Positions 1 through 8,364 of a DNA stretch of 64,000 nucleotides are shown here, piece by piece. This DNA comes from UBA8106 sp913052135 (lineage in GTDB: Bacteria; Acidobacteriota; Vicinamibacteria; Vicinamibacterales; UBA823). The stretch lies in contig CAJXDY010000001.1 in assembly GCA_913052135.1 (NCBI GenBank), positions 1 through 64,000 on the forward strand. Reading direction: 5' to 3'. The position numbers and the translations under genes were made by a program. Position 1 is the stretch's first letter, and each line of letters starts with the position of its first letter. The notes below the pieces were generated by a model. It had not been told where the DNA came from and did not search any database. It saw only the letters and a list, made by a program, of their open reading frames with translations.

Positions 1-544
1 TATTGTTTTTTGCAATCCCAAAAGATGCGGTAGACCACTCTCCAACACCATCAATTGTAACGATAGCGGCTTTTTCAAAAGGAGAAGGGTAGAACGCTGA
101 GGCTGCGTGTGATTCGTGATGGTCGCCGAAGCATAACTGCCAGGAATAATTCTTTACGTGTCGCCTTATCTCTTTTGAAGTTTTCAAGCCTTCCATTTCG
201 GCAAAGTTTCGGCGGATTAGATCAGGAAGCCAAAGCTTTTCCTTAATCCAAAGCGGCATCGACTTGAGAAATGATGGTAACCCCACAGGAGCGTAATCAA
301 GGTAGGTTTCCAATAGGCGCTCAAACTTGACAAGTGGTTTGTCGTAAAACCCAACGAAATCTAATTGATCAGGTTTTAGACCGGCATCCTGCAGGCAGAA
401 TGCTATAGCGTTACTAGGAAATGCTTGGTCGTGTTTTTTTCTGGTAAAGCGTTCTTCTTGAGCGGCAGCGACAATATCTCCGTCGATGACTAAGCACGCT
501 GCCGAATCGTGATAGTAGGCCGAAATACCCAGGATTGTCGTCAT
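1..544 (-). CDS. Carbamoyltransferase, NodU/CmcH family (N-terminal part, cut by window edge)
   Basis: The 181 codons visible encode the N-terminal half of a NodU/CmcH/TobZ-type O-carbamoyltransferase. It opens with MTTILGISAYYHDSAAC, the nucleotide-binding start of the ASKHA-like domain, and continues through an EERFTRKKHD stretch and an HHESHAASAFYPSPF segment holding conserved His residues. The family transfers carbamoyl from carbamoyl phosphate to a hydroxyl on a sugar or secondary metabolite. The start overlaps the stop of the upstream small gene by one base (TAATG), so the two are probably translationally coupled. The C-terminal domain lies outside the window. The acceptor substrate cannot be told; a surface polysaccharide or glycan is likely, given the SxtJ-type neighbour and the divergent glycosyltransferase. 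Confidence 0.9.
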   Translation of the reverse strand, partial: MTTILGISAYYHDSAACLVIDGDIVAAAQEERFTRKKHDQAFPSNAIAFCLQDAGLKPDQLDFVGFYDKPLVKFERLLETYLDYAPVGLPSFLKSMPLWIKEKLWLPDLIRRNFAEMEGLKTSKEIRRHVKNYSWQLCFGDHHESHAASAFYPSPFEKAAIVTIDGVGEWSTASFGIAKNN

Positions 545-702
545 TAAAACAACGTATAGATGAATGGTGCGATTGCTGATCCTTCTGCTAACACAATTAG
601 TAATCCAGCTAGGACGAGAATGCCAACAATGGGAAGCAGCCAGAACTTCTTATTCAGGCATATGAATTCCCATATCTCGGTGAGCACTTGAATCTTACTC
701 AT
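544..702 (-). CDS. DUF5989-type small membrane protein
   Basis: A 52-residue protein, MSKIQVLTEIWEFICLNKK followed by one hydrophobic segment (about residues 20-40) and a short tail APFIYTLF. Size, the FxxxNKKFWLLPI motif and position between an SxtJ-like gene and a NodU-type carbamoyltransferase match the DUF5989 family as I know it. No biochemical role is established for it. A purine-rich AGAGG site lies about 10 bases upstream of the ATG, and the stop overlaps the ATG of the carbamoyltransferase, indicating one transcript. It is probably a membrane tether or partner of the carbamoyltransferase; that is inference. Confidence 0.8.
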   Translation of the reverse strand: MSKIQVLTEIWEFICLNKKFWLLPIVGILVLAGLLIVLAEGSAIAPFIYTLF

Positions 703-716
703 GTCGATAAGACCTC

Positions 717-732
717 TACTAGTTCGCTAGTA
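717..732 (-). other. Short intercistronic hairpin
   Basis: A perfect 6-bp inverted repeat (TACTAG and CTAGTA) with a 4-base loop lies across the stop codon of the sxtJ-like gene and the gap before the DUF5989-type gene. There is no T-run, so it is not an intrinsic terminator. It could stabilise or punctuate the operon message, or be chance. Confidence 0.3.
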
Positions 733-1131
733 CATCTTTTCGAAGTGCTTTGGGTCACGCAATCTTGCCGGATACGGTCTCCAGTAACTGTTACGCGGAG
801 ACGCTCGACGGCTGAGTGGGTCCCATCCTGACCAACGTTTGAGTAACCCTATAGGTGTGACTACTAAGAAAAAGATTAAACTCAGAATAACGCGACTGCT
901 AATAAACGCTAAGATATTGGCAAGTTTCATCCACGCCAGATTTGGTCCTACCAGAAGTCGAGGAAACAGCATTCCCAGTGTTATGAGTGTGCCTCCGACA
1001 GCGACTAAGCTCAGTCCGGTTAAGGATTCCGGGTTGTGCCACAATAACCAAGCACCTATCAGAACAAGAATCGCACCCACGGTTCTTCCGAACTGCTGTT
1101 CGGCATGGTGGTGTGTGTCGCTGTCTGGCAT
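727..1131 (-). CDS. SxtJ-like membrane protein
   Basis: A 134-residue protein with three predicted membrane segments (about residues 15-32, 38-58 and 73-97) and a basic, Pro/Arg-rich tail ending near DPKHFEKMY. The tail motif with a WDPL element (WSGWDPLSRR) and the gene order SxtJ-DUF5989-carbamoyltransferase fit the SxtJ family, named from the saxitoxin cluster but widespread in bacteria with no saxitoxin. Its biochemical function is unknown. It is the first gene of a three-gene minus-strand operon, transcribed divergently from the glycosyltransferase. Nothing here implies toxin synthesis. Confidence 0.8.
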   Translation of the reverse strand: MPDSDTHHHAEQQFGRTVGAILVLIGAWLLWHNPESLTGLSLVAVGGTLITLGMLFPRLLVGPNLAWMKLANILAFISSRVILSLIFFLVVTPIGLLKRWSGWDPLSRRASPRNSYWRPYPARLRDPKHFEKMY

Positions 1132-1168
1132 GAGGTCATCATACCAAAGTGAACTCTCTTAGCGAACC

Positions 1169-1185
1169 AGTGACTAGGCGTCACT
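1169..1185. promoter_or_regulatory. Inverted repeat in divergent promoter region
   Basis: AGTGAC and GTCACT, 6-bp arms with a 5-base spacer, lie midway between the divergent sxtJ-like and glycosyltransferase genes. A TATAAG hexamer at 1194-1199 could be a -10 box for the plus-strand gene, but no good -35 is evident. A dimeric regulator operator is possible; the evidence is only symmetry and position. Confidence 0.25.
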
Positions 1186-1284
1186 AATCATGATATAAGC
1201 TGAGCCATCGCCATTTTTGTTATGAAGTTAACCAACATTATTAGTTTACGTTTCCATTGCGTGTCACATCAGGGATAGGGCGAT

Positions 1285-2328
1285 ATGGCACGAATTGCGG
1301 TCGTTACATCACATCCTCCCTTTAGCGTGGGTGGACACCTCGTTATCGCGCGGGAGCTCGAAACGGCTCTTCGCGCTGCCGGTCACGAGGCGACCGTTAC
1401 CTATACTCCGCACGGGCAATTTAATGAACAGGCTTCTGCCTATTGGGCGACCTGGTTAACTGATTTAGCTATAGCACACGACGGTCATCGTGTAGATCAA
1501 GTAATCAGTTTGCGCTATCCAAGTTATGCGATTCGGCATCCAGTGCACGTCTGTTGGTTAAACCATCGGATGCGGGAGTACTACGACCTTTGGGAACGGT
1601 TTAGTAATAACTTGTCGTGGCGTGCCCGAGCAAAACAGCATGTCCGTAGGCGTTTGATCCATGCTGGTGATCAGTATCTTCTGACTCGCAATGTCACTCG
1701 AGTGTTTGCCCAATCAAAAACAATACAGAAACGGTTAACACGATGGGGTGGCATTCCTTCGGAGGTGATTTATCCTCCAGCACCTAAGCGGAGCTATCGC
1801 TGTGATGATTACGAGGACTACTTGTTTGTGGTTTCCCGGTTGACTCCGTTAAAGCGAATAGATCTTATTATCAACGCACTTGCTCACCCTGATGCCGTTG
1901 GTGTTAACTGTCTGATTGGGGGGGATGGCGAGGATCGAGGGCGACTCCAAAGTCTGATCGAGGCAAGAGGTCTAGAGAATCGGGTAACTTTGCTTGGTCA
2001 GTTAGACGAGTCCACGCTGATTAATCATTACGCAAGGTGTCGAGCAGTGTGTTACCCGCCCCTGCAGGAAGATTATGGTTTTGTAACAGTGGAGGCATTT
2101 TCGGCGAGTAAGCCGATTATTACTTGCACTGATAGCGGAGGGCCGACTGAGTTAGTGCAGTCTGGTGTTTCGGGTTTAATTACTGAACCGACCTCTGTAG
2201 CTTTAGCGTCCGCGATCGGGACTTTGATGGCCGATCGCTCACTTGCACAGAAATACGGTGCTGCCGGTCGTCACTTTGCTGACTCATTGAGTTGGGACCA
2301 GACGCTTCGTCAACTGTTGATCGTGTAA
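1285..2328 (+). CDS. Glycosyltransferase family 4 (GT-B) protein
   Basis: A 347-residue GT-B enzyme. The N-terminal Rossmann domain starts MARIAVVTSHPPFSVGGHLV with the usual Gly-rich acceptor loop. The C-terminal half carries VVSRLTPLKRIDLII, the donor-site GGDGEDR, and YPPLQEDYGFVTVEAFSASKP, containing the E-x7-E (EDYGFVTVE) signature of the GT4 family. It probably transfers a sugar from a nucleotide-sugar to a surface glycan or lipid precursor at the cytoplasmic face of the membrane. No signal peptide or membrane segment is seen. The ATG at 1285 is preceded by AGGG-type purines. The divergent carbamoyltransferase operon suggests glycan decoration, but the acceptor is unknown. Confidence 0.88.
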   Translation: MARIAVVTSHPPFSVGGHLVIARELETALRAAGHEATVTYTPHGQFNEQASAYWATWLTDLAIAHDGHRVDQVISLRYPSYAIRHPVHVCWLNHRMREYYDLWERFSNNLSWRARAKQHVRRRLIHAGDQYLLTRNVTRVFAQSKTIQKRLTRWGGIPSEVIYPPAPKRSYRCDDYEDYLFVVSRLTPLKRIDLIINALAHPDAVGVNCLIGGDGEDRGRLQSLIEARGLENRVTLLGQLDESTLINHYARCRAVCYPPLQEDYGFVTVEAFSASKPIITCTDSGGPTELVQSGVSGLITEPTSVALASAIGTLMADRSLAQKYGAAGRHFADSLSWDQTLRQLLIV

Positions 2329-2369
2329 GGTGACAAGTTGAGTGATTTATTTCTTCGAAAGGGTATGAG

Positions 2370-3179
2370 GTGGGGTACCGGACGGCACTAGAAGCCCGTT
2401 TAGCAAAAAAGACGACGAAGGCCATCTTAGATTTTGAGTTGCTTGAAGATGGTGACCGTGTCATGGTCGGCTTGTCAGGAGGCAAGGATAGCTGGGCGTT
2501 GCTCCAGATCCTGGATGTACTCCGGTTGCGGGCGCCCATCAAGTTTAGCTTGGTGGCAGTTAATGTCGACTCAGGGTACGAGAATTATAGACACGACGTA
2601 ATTGCCAAAGCGTGTCAAGAACGTGGTTGGGAATATAGAATCGAGCACACATCAATTGGCGAAACTATGGATGATTTGCTTGATGCCAAGGCGACTCCGT
2701 GCTCGCTCTGTGCTCGTCTTCGGCGTGGAGTCTTATATCGCCTGGCAGAGGAGGTTGACGCCACAAAGATCGCGCTTGGGCATCATAGCGATGATTTCAT
2801 TGAAACCTTGCTTTTGAATATATTTTTTGCCGGCGCCCTTAAGGCTATGCCAGCCCGTCTCGTTCCGGATGTAGCCCAACAGATTGTTATACGACCCCTC
2901 GTTTATGTAAGTGAAAGTGAAACGCGGGCATATGCTGAGGCTTGCGGTCTTCCGATCGTAGGTTGTTGCTGCCCAGTATGTGGCGACTTGAGCTTGCAAC
3001 GGCAACGTGTAAAACGATTGCTTGCTGAGTTAGAGCGCGAGCATCCAGCCATCAAGAATTCCATGCTCAAGGCTATAAGGAATGTTGTTCCTTCTCATTT
3101 GCTAGATACCCGACTGAATCCTATTGCTGACCTGTCTAATCAGGTGGCCTTAGAGCGAGACTCGGTCACATCGGTTTAA
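2370..3179 (+). CDS. ttcA: tRNA 2-thiocytidine synthetase TtcA-like (PP-loop ATPase)
   Basis: A 269-residue PP-loop adenylating enzyme with SGGKDS at residues 36-41, then a CSLCARLRRG motif (Cys near 111 and 114) and a second Cys-rich segment GCCCPVCGD, the ligands of the Fe-S cluster used by TtcA. The TtcA family 2-thiolates cytidine 32 in tRNA with sulfur from a persulfide donor. The length is slightly shorter than the E. coli enzyme. The start is GTG at 2370, the only in-frame start after the stop at 2343; a GAAAGGG run upstream can act as ribosome site. A related archaeal-type thiolase is possible, but the LQRQ segment after the second Cys motif favours TtcA. Confidence 0.85.
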   Translation: MGYRTALEARLAKKTTKAILDFELLEDGDRVMVGLSGGKDSWALLQILDVLRLRAPIKFSLVAVNVDSGYENYRHDVIAKACQERGWEYRIEHTSIGETMDDLLDAKATPCSLCARLRRGVLYRLAEEVDATKIALGHHSDDFIETLLLNIFFAGALKAMPARLVPDVAQQIVIRPLVYVSESETRAYAEACGLPIVGCCCPVCGDLSLQRQRVKRLLAELEREHPAIKNSMLKAIRNVVPSHLLDTRLNPIADLSNQVALERDSVTSV

Positions 3180-3197
3180 TAAGGATGGGATGTTCAG

Positions 3198-3647
3198 ATG
3201 AGATCTGTCATTCAACGTGTGAAGTCGGCGCGGGTAAGTGTGGGTGACAGAGTTGTCGGCGAGATCGGTTGTGGCCTCCTGGCTCTGGTAGGCATCGCGT
3301 CGTCTGATGGGCCTAATGATGTGGCTTACACCGCTGGCAAGGTTCGAAATCTACGGATCTTTGAAGATGAGAATGGGAAAATGAATCGTTCGGTTGTTGA
3401 GGTGTCGGGTTCCGTGCTGGTTGTTTCGCAATTCACATTACTTGGTGACTGCCGGAAGGGTAGACGTCCATCATTCGTGAAAGCGGCACGACCCGAGGTT
3501 GCACAATCATTATATGATGCGCTCATTCACACGCTGCTCGCCGAAGGTGTCAAGATCAAGACGGGTGAATTTCAGGCGAACATGCAAGTTAGTTTGGTCA
3601 ATGACGGTCCAGTCACCCTAGTGATTGATAGTGATCATAAGGCTTAG
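3198..3647 (+). CDS. dtd: D-aminoacyl-tRNA deacylase
   Basis: A 149-residue, full-length DTD1-type deacylase that cleaves D-amino acids (and glycine mischarged on tRNA-Ala) from tRNA. Diagnostic motifs are the MRSVIQRVKSARVSV start, the active-site SQFTLLGD near residue 77 and the GPVTLVID end, the cross-subunit Gly-cisPro motif. It lies 18 bases after the ttcA-like gene, so the two translation-quality or tRNA genes probably share a transcript. No anomalies are seen. Confidence 0.95.
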   Translation: MRSVIQRVKSARVSVGDRVVGEIGCGLLALVGIASSDGPNDVAYTAGKVRNLRIFEDENGKMNRSVVEVSGSVLVVSQFTLLGDCRKGRRPSFVKAARPEVAQSLYDALIHTLLAEGVKIKTGEFQANMQVSLVNDGPVTLVIDSDHKA

Positions 3648-3653
3648 GCTGAA

Positions 3654-4520
3654 GTGAACAATATGGAGCAACAAGGAATTATCAGTTGGGTGATGGTGCT
3701 TGGTCTGACTCTATGGTCAGGCGCAGCGCACGCACAGCAACGACCACTAGTCACTGAAGATCCGGAAACTGTTGGTGCGGGCGTCGTGTTGTTTGAAGCC
3801 GGCATTGAACACAATCGGCAAGAACGATTTCCTTTGGCGGGGCTCCAGGGTAACTTATGGAGCTCGCCGGTTGCGGGCGTCAGCATCGGTGTTGGCTCGA
3901 TCGCTGAAATTCAAATCGATGGCGGTTATAACAAACTATTAGTTACGGAGAAGTCTTCTGCAACGTTATCAAGTGTGACAAATTTGATAGGAAAAGGTGA
4001 TTCAACAAGTAGTTTCCAACCGCTCGTAATCGGTACAAAAATCAGGCTACTCTCTGAGACGAGTGGGCGTCCGGCATTCGGACTGCGCCTAGCGACGCGT
4101 TTACCTAATGCGAGCAACGAGAGTGGATTGGGACTGGATACGACGGATTATTTTGCGTCGTTCCTCCTTGGCAAGACTGTGCAGTCGGTTCGTTTTGTTG
4201 GGAACGTTGGTTTAGGGGTGGTAGGTGATCCGACCAAGGGGTATCAACATAATCAGCTATTGCTTTACGGAGTGTCAATATCTCGTGCGATTTTCAATGC
4301 GTTGGAAGTGGTTACTGAGATTAATGGTCGACACAATACGAAGCAAGGGACACCGCAACTTGGTATTGAGAATAGTGCGCTGATGCGATTCGGTGCGCGC
4401 TACACGGTCGGTGGCGCACGAATCGATAGTGCGGTGTTAGTGGGGATGAGATCCACGGATCCTAGCATCGGATTCACTCTCGGATTTACCTATGTCTTTA
4501 AAGCGTTTCAGGCGCCATAG
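3654..4520 (+). CDS. Exported beta-barrel-like protein (phenol-degradation MetA/transporter-like)
   Basis: A 288-residue protein with a signal peptide (hydrophobic segment about residues 12-24, cleavage likely after AHA before QQRPLVTEDPE). The rest alternates polar and hydrophobic residues, is rich in Gly, Ser and Thr, has no Cys, and ends with the aromatic LGFTYVFKAF typical of outer-membrane strands. The RPLVTEDPETVGAG start of the mature part resembles the family annotated as MetA-pathway of phenol degradation or transporter. The substrate is unknown. The start given is GTG at 3654; an ATG at 3663 is as likely. It sits 6 bases after dtd and 16 before dapF, apparently as a passenger in the operon. 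Confidence 0.65.
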   Translation: MNNMEQQGIISWVMVLGLTLWSGAAHAQQRPLVTEDPETVGAGVVLFEAGIEHNRQERFPLAGLQGNLWSSPVAGVSIGVGSIAEIQIDGGYNKLLVTEKSSATLSSVTNLIGKGDSTSSFQPLVIGTKIRLLSETSGRPAFGLRLATRLPNASNESGLGLDTTDYFASFLLGKTVQSVRFVGNVGLGVVGDPTKGYQHNQLLLYGVSISRAIFNALEVVTEINGRHNTKQGTPQLGIENSALMRFGARYTVGGARIDSAVLVGMRSTDPSIGFTLGFTYVFKAFQAP

Positions 4521-4536
4521 CCTATAGAAGATAGAG

Positions 4537-5340
4537 ATGCTCGACATCGTTAAGGCACACGCTTACGGAAATGACTTCTTGTTTGTCGACGCAGATCGGG
4601 TTGCTGAGGAGTCACGAGCAGCCCTCACGAAGCGGGTCTGTAATCGACATACAGGAATTGGCGCCGATGGACTAGTGTTCTATACCAGAACATCTGACGG
4701 TGCGACGATGAAATTGCTGAATGCGGATGGCAGTTATTCTGAAGTATCAGGTAACGGTATCCGCTGTTTAGCCGCCTTAATACTATCGTCCCAGAACAAT
4801 CTTGAGGCTGGAAGTCAGGTAACGATTCATACCGACGTGGGGCCTAAACAATTGACGGTTGTCGACGTAACAGGTCCGCGATTCACATTTAAGGCCGCAA
4901 TGGGCAAGCCAGAAGAAATTCAACTGAAGAATATCGACGTTGAAGGTGAACAGTTAGATGTCGTTACCTTGCGTGTTGGTAATCCGCAGTGTGTTGTGCT
5001 TGGTGCGTTACCTAAAGAAGAACGATTTAGGCGTTTAGCGAAAGCATTGGCGACTCATTCTGTTTTCCCAGCCGGTACAAATGTAGAATTTGCGGAGGTC
5101 GCCTCTGAAAAATGTATACGTATTGCCATCTGGGAACGTGGGGTAGGGCCCACAGAGGCATCGGGAACAGGTGCCTGTGCAGCGGCTGTGGCGGCGGCGT
5201 TGTATGGGAATGCCGGTCGTGATGTCGAAGTCATAGCACCTGGTGGAACGCAACGAGTCGTCTGGACAGGAGGAGGCCTTACTCTCACTGGATGGACTGA
5301 ACTGCTTCATACTTCACAATGGCTCATTCCGATCGAGTGA
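4537..5340 (+). CDS. dapF: Diaminopimelate epimerase
   Basis: A 267-residue DapF that interconverts LL- and meso-diaminopimelate for lysine and peptidoglycan synthesis. Both catalytic cysteines are present: Cys77 in SGNGIRC and Cys214 in EASGTGACAAA. The start MLDIVKAHAYGNDFL with the substrate-binding GND is normal. It is physically separated from the lysC-asd operon found at 52348-54643. It needs no metal or PLP. The start is ATG with GATAGAGATG just upstream. Confidence 0.96.
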   Translation: MLDIVKAHAYGNDFLFVDADRVAEESRAALTKRVCNRHTGIGADGLVFYTRTSDGATMKLLNADGSYSEVSGNGIRCLAALILSSQNNLEAGSQVTIHTDVGPKQLTVVDVTGPRFTFKAAMGKPEEIQLKNIDVEGEQLDVVTLRVGNPQCVVLGALPKEERFRRLAKALATHSVFPAGTNVEFAEVASEKCIRIAIWERGVGPTEASGTGACAAAVAAALYGNAGRDVEVIAPGGTQRVVWTGGGLTLTGWTELLHTSQWLIPIE

Positions 5341-5383
5341 CCAAGGACGGATTGCGCACCCTTCGAACTTAAAGCAATATCCG

Positions 5384-5436
5384 TATAATCAAGGCGCTGA
5401 GTGGTCTACACTTGATGGGCTGCTTGATTGTGTAGA
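5384..5436 (+). promoter_or_regulatory. Putative promoter and leader hairpin upstream of larC
   Basis: The 189-base gap between dapF and larC contains a perfect TATAAT at 5384-5389; the best -35 candidate, TTCGAA at 5362, matches only three of six consensus bases. Downstream, TCTACAC (5405-5411) and GTGTAGA (5430-5436) form a 7-bp stem with an 18-base loop in the leader. I see no known riboswitch consensus. It probably begins the larC-metG transcript. Confidence 0.4.
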
Positions 5437-5529
5437 GTCTTGTTCCATCATGATCAGCAACGCAGTCATCATGGTTTCAGTTGAGAGAGTGTAACGAAAA
5501 AGCGCTGCACCTTAGGATAAAAAGAATCA

Positions 5530-6804
5530 ATGTCCAAAGTACTCTACTTTGATTGTTTTTCGGGCGCATCAGGCGACATGATTCTTGGAGCGCTGATTGA
5601 TGCCGGTCTACCAATCGAGGAATTGCGCAGGGCTCTCGGAAGTTTGGCCCTCGACGGTATGTCCATTGAGGCGGAGTCCGTGGATCGTGCTGGCGTGGCA
5701 GCGATAAAGTTTCGTCTGCTTGAAAATGGTCAGGTTGTCGATAGCTCGGACCCTGCTCCTAAAAAACATCGTCATGACCATGATCACCACTCGAACAAGT
5801 CGCATCATCATCATTCTCATCGCAGTATCCATGAAATATTAGAACTTGTAGGGCGGTCAAACCTTTCTGAATCCGCAAAGGCTAGCGTCGGTCACGTATT
5901 TGGTCGGCTGGCAACAGCTGAAGCTGCAATTCATCAGATGCCAGTTAATGAGGTGCATCTCCATGAAGTAGGGGCGCTAGATTCGATCATTGACATTGTG
6001 GGTGCAACGTTTGGTTTTGAATGGTTCGCTCCTGATGAGGTCGTTGTTTCACCGCTGAATGTTGGTTCAGGCACGGTGGAATGTGCCCATGGCACCTATC
6101 CGGTTCCAGCCCCGGCAACAGTGCAGCTTTTGGAAGGCTCACCTATATATGCCAGTGGTGAGGCTGGTGAATTGGTCACACCGACCGGAGCGCTGCTTAT
6201 GACTGAATGGGCGACTTCATACGGTCCGCTTCCCCCCATGACAATCAGTCGTGTGGGATATGGTGCCGGAGAACGTAATAGATCGGATTCACCAAATGTG
6301 CTCCGCCTCCTTGTTGGCGAGTCGGCAGATATTGATGTAAGTGAACGCGTTGTCGTTTTGGAATGTGAAATCGACGACATGAATCCTCAAATCTTTGGAC
6401 TATTGATGTCACGCCTACATGAAGCTGGGGCACTCGATGTGTTTTATATACCAGTGCAGATGAAGAAAGATCGACCAGGAACGTTAGTGACCGTTATTGC
6501 ACCGCTAGGGTTACGCGAGACGCTGAGCGAACTTCTGTTCCGGGAGAGCACCACGCTAGGAATTCGCTATCATGAGACCCAACGTGAGCGGCTCGAACGA
6601 ACGTGGGTGACGGTCGAGACTTCTCTTGGCGCCGTACGTATCAAACTTGCCCGTCGTGGCAACCAGATCCTAAATACCGCACCAGAATTCGATGACTGCT
6701 TACAACTAGCAAGACAGCACGACGTACCTGTCAAGCATGTGCAGGCTCTAGCTCAGAAGGCGTATCTTGACATGACTGACAAGGCAGGACGAAAGCAAAC
6801 TTAG
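5530..6804 (+). CDS. larC: LarC, nickel insertion for the nickel-pincer cofactor
   Basis: A 424-residue LarC that catalyses CTP-dependent nickel insertion (cyclometallation) into the pincer cofactor of lactate racemase and related enzymes. It begins MSKVLYFDCFSGASGDMILG, the family hallmark, and has VNEVHLHEVGALDSIIDI and CEIDDMNPQ in the expected order. Residues 79-98 form a His-rich loop with eleven His, probably binding nickel. The gene is one uninterrupted frame, unlike Lactobacillus plantarum, where larC1 and larC2 are joined by a programmed frameshift. No larA, larB or larE is visible in the window, so the client enzyme is elsewhere. metG follows 3 bases later. Confidence 0.92.
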   Translation: MSKVLYFDCFSGASGDMILGALIDAGLPIEELRRALGSLALDGMSIEAESVDRAGVAAIKFRLLENGQVVDSSDPAPKKHRHDHDHHSNKSHHHHSHRSIHEILELVGRSNLSESAKASVGHVFGRLATAEAAIHQMPVNEVHLHEVGALDSIIDIVGATFGFEWFAPDEVVVSPLNVGSGTVECAHGTYPVPAPATVQLLEGSPIYASGEAGELVTPTGALLMTEWATSYGPLPPMTISRVGYGAGERNRSDSPNVLRLLVGESADIDVSERVVVLECEIDDMNPQIFGLLMSRLHEAGALDVFYIPVQMKKDRPGTLVTVIAPLGLRETLSELLFRESTTLGIRYHETQRERLERTWVTVETSLGAVRIKLARRGNQILNTAPEFDDCLQLARQHDVPVKHVQALAQKAYLDMTDKAGRKQT

Positions 6805-6807
6805 GGG

Positions 6808-8334
6808 ATGTCTCGATTTTATTTAACCACCGCGATCGATTACGTAAACAGCCGGCCGCACTTGGGGACCGCTTACGAAAAGGTCACAGCCGATGTGATT
6901 GCCCGTTACCAGCGCTTGCGCGGAGTCTCAACGCATTTTGTTATGGGTAATGACGAGCATTCACAGAATGTATATCGACGGGCGCAAGAATTAGAGATTG
7001 ACCCGTTGTCGTATTGCGAACGGATGGAGGTCGAATTTCGTGAAATCTGGAAAACACTCGACGTGTCGTTTGATGACTTCATACGAACAACTGAAGATCG
7101 CCATCGCGCGTCAGTTTTATTGATGGTAAAGAAGATTGCCGACGCTGGTGATCTCTATGAAGGGTTTTATGAAGGTTGGTACTGCGTGTCCTGTGAATCA
7201 TTCAAGCAGGAAAAGGATCTCATTGATGGGAAATGTCCGGTTCATCAGAGCCGACCAGACTGGATCAAGGAGAAAAATCATTTCTTTCGGCTTTCAAAGT
7301 ATCGTGAGGCACTGCTTAGACATTTCGAGTCGCATCCAGAGTTTTTGTGTCCTGAGATTAGACGCAACGAGATTTTGAGATTACTAGAGTCTGGGTTAGA
7401 GGACATTTCTATCAGTCGCAGCGGTCAGTCATGGGGTATCCCACTGCCGTCTGATCCAGAGAGTGTTGTTTATGTCTGGTTCGATGCGCTGATAAATTAC
7501 ATATCGGCCGTTGGCTTTGGGTCTGACGAAGATCGTTTTGCTGCCTGGTGGCCCGCTGATTTGCACATCGTGGGTAAGGACATTACCCGGTTTCATAGCG
7601 TCGTATGGCCGGCGATGTTATTAAGCGCTGGCCAGGAATTACCTCGCCAGGTGTTTGGTCATGGATGGGTGCACTTTAAGGGCCATCGCATGAGTAAGTC
7701 GCTCGGAACCAGCATTGATCCTTTAGAGGCGGTTGCTCGAGCTGGCGTCGATCCACTTAGGCTGTATCTTGTGCGTGAGATACCGTACGGCCAGGATGGT
7801 GACTTTTCGTGGGACCGCTTTGAAGAACGCTACAATGCTGATCTCGCCAACAATTTAGGTAATCTGGTCAGCCGGATTACGGCAATGGTTCATAAGTATC
7901 GAGATGGAAATCTCGCTACTCCTTCTGGGAGTCCTGGGCGGCTGGCACAGGTCACCGAGGAAGTCGTGGGACGTTACCAAGCAGCCATGGAACGATATGC
8001 CCTGCATGAAGCTGCTGCTGTGACCTATCAGTTGGTGGATGCTACCAATGAGTATATTACCGAGACTGAGCCATGGAAGCTGGCTTCTGAAGATGGAGCA
8101 GCAGGGCGCTTAACGAGAGTGCTATTCGACATCTCCGAGGCTGTTCGGATTGTCGGAATCCTTTTAGGCCCAGTGATGCCGAACGCTGGAAGAGAAATCG
8201 TACGGCGCATGGGTGATGAGACAGCGGAACGTGACCAACGATGGACGGAAGCGACCACTTGGCGAACCGAAAGTGCCCGAACCATTCTCCAAGGTGAATC
8301 TATGTGGCCACGTCTGGAGAGTAAGAATTCGTGA
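6808..8334 (+). CDS. metG: Methionyl-tRNA synthetase, catalytic subunit
   Basis: A 508-residue class I synthetase charging tRNA-Met. It has the HIGH-type motif HLGTA at residues 18-22 and the KMSKS-type motif RMSKS at 294-298. One zinc-knuckle-like set, CVSC and CPVH, lies near residues 127-146. The protein stops after the anticodon-binding helical domain: the C-terminal OB-fold found fused in E. coli MetG is absent and is encoded by the next gene. The start is ATG 3 bases after larC; GGGG precedes it. An essential housekeeping gene. Confidence 0.96.
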   Translation: MSRFYLTTAIDYVNSRPHLGTAYEKVTADVIARYQRLRGVSTHFVMGNDEHSQNVYRRAQELEIDPLSYCERMEVEFREIWKTLDVSFDDFIRTTEDRHRASVLLMVKKIADAGDLYEGFYEGWYCVSCESFKQEKDLIDGKCPVHQSRPDWIKEKNHFFRLSKYREALLRHFESHPEFLCPEIRRNEILRLLESGLEDISISRSGQSWGIPLPSDPESVVYVWFDALINYISAVGFGSDEDRFAAWWPADLHIVGKDITRFHSVVWPAMLLSAGQELPRQVFGHGWVHFKGHRMSKSLGTSIDPLEAVARAGVDPLRLYLVREIPYGQDGDFSWDRFEERYNADLANNLGNLVSRITAMVHKYRDGNLATPSGSPGRLAQVTEEVVGRYQAAMERYALHEAAAVTYQLVDATNEYITETEPWKLASEDGAAGRLTRVLFDISEAVRIVGILLGPVMPNAGREIVRRMGDETAERDQRWTEATTWRTESARTILQGESMWPRLESKNS

Positions 8335-8364
8335 AATAGTGAATATCCAGCAGGAGACTCCGAA

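Noticed and set aside
1..1131. Saxitoxin-type biosynthesis locus
   Set aside because: SxtJ-like proteins and NodU-type carbamoyltransferases are common in bacteria, and no core saxitoxin genes (such as a SxtA polyketide-like enzyme) are present.
839..1162. Plus-strand frame of 107 codons
   Set aside because: Antisense shadow of the sxtJ-like gene, whose membrane segments and operon context are convincing.
5448..5492. 14-codon ORF upstream of larC
   Set aside because: No ribosome site, no biased codons and no adjoining terminator; likely chance.
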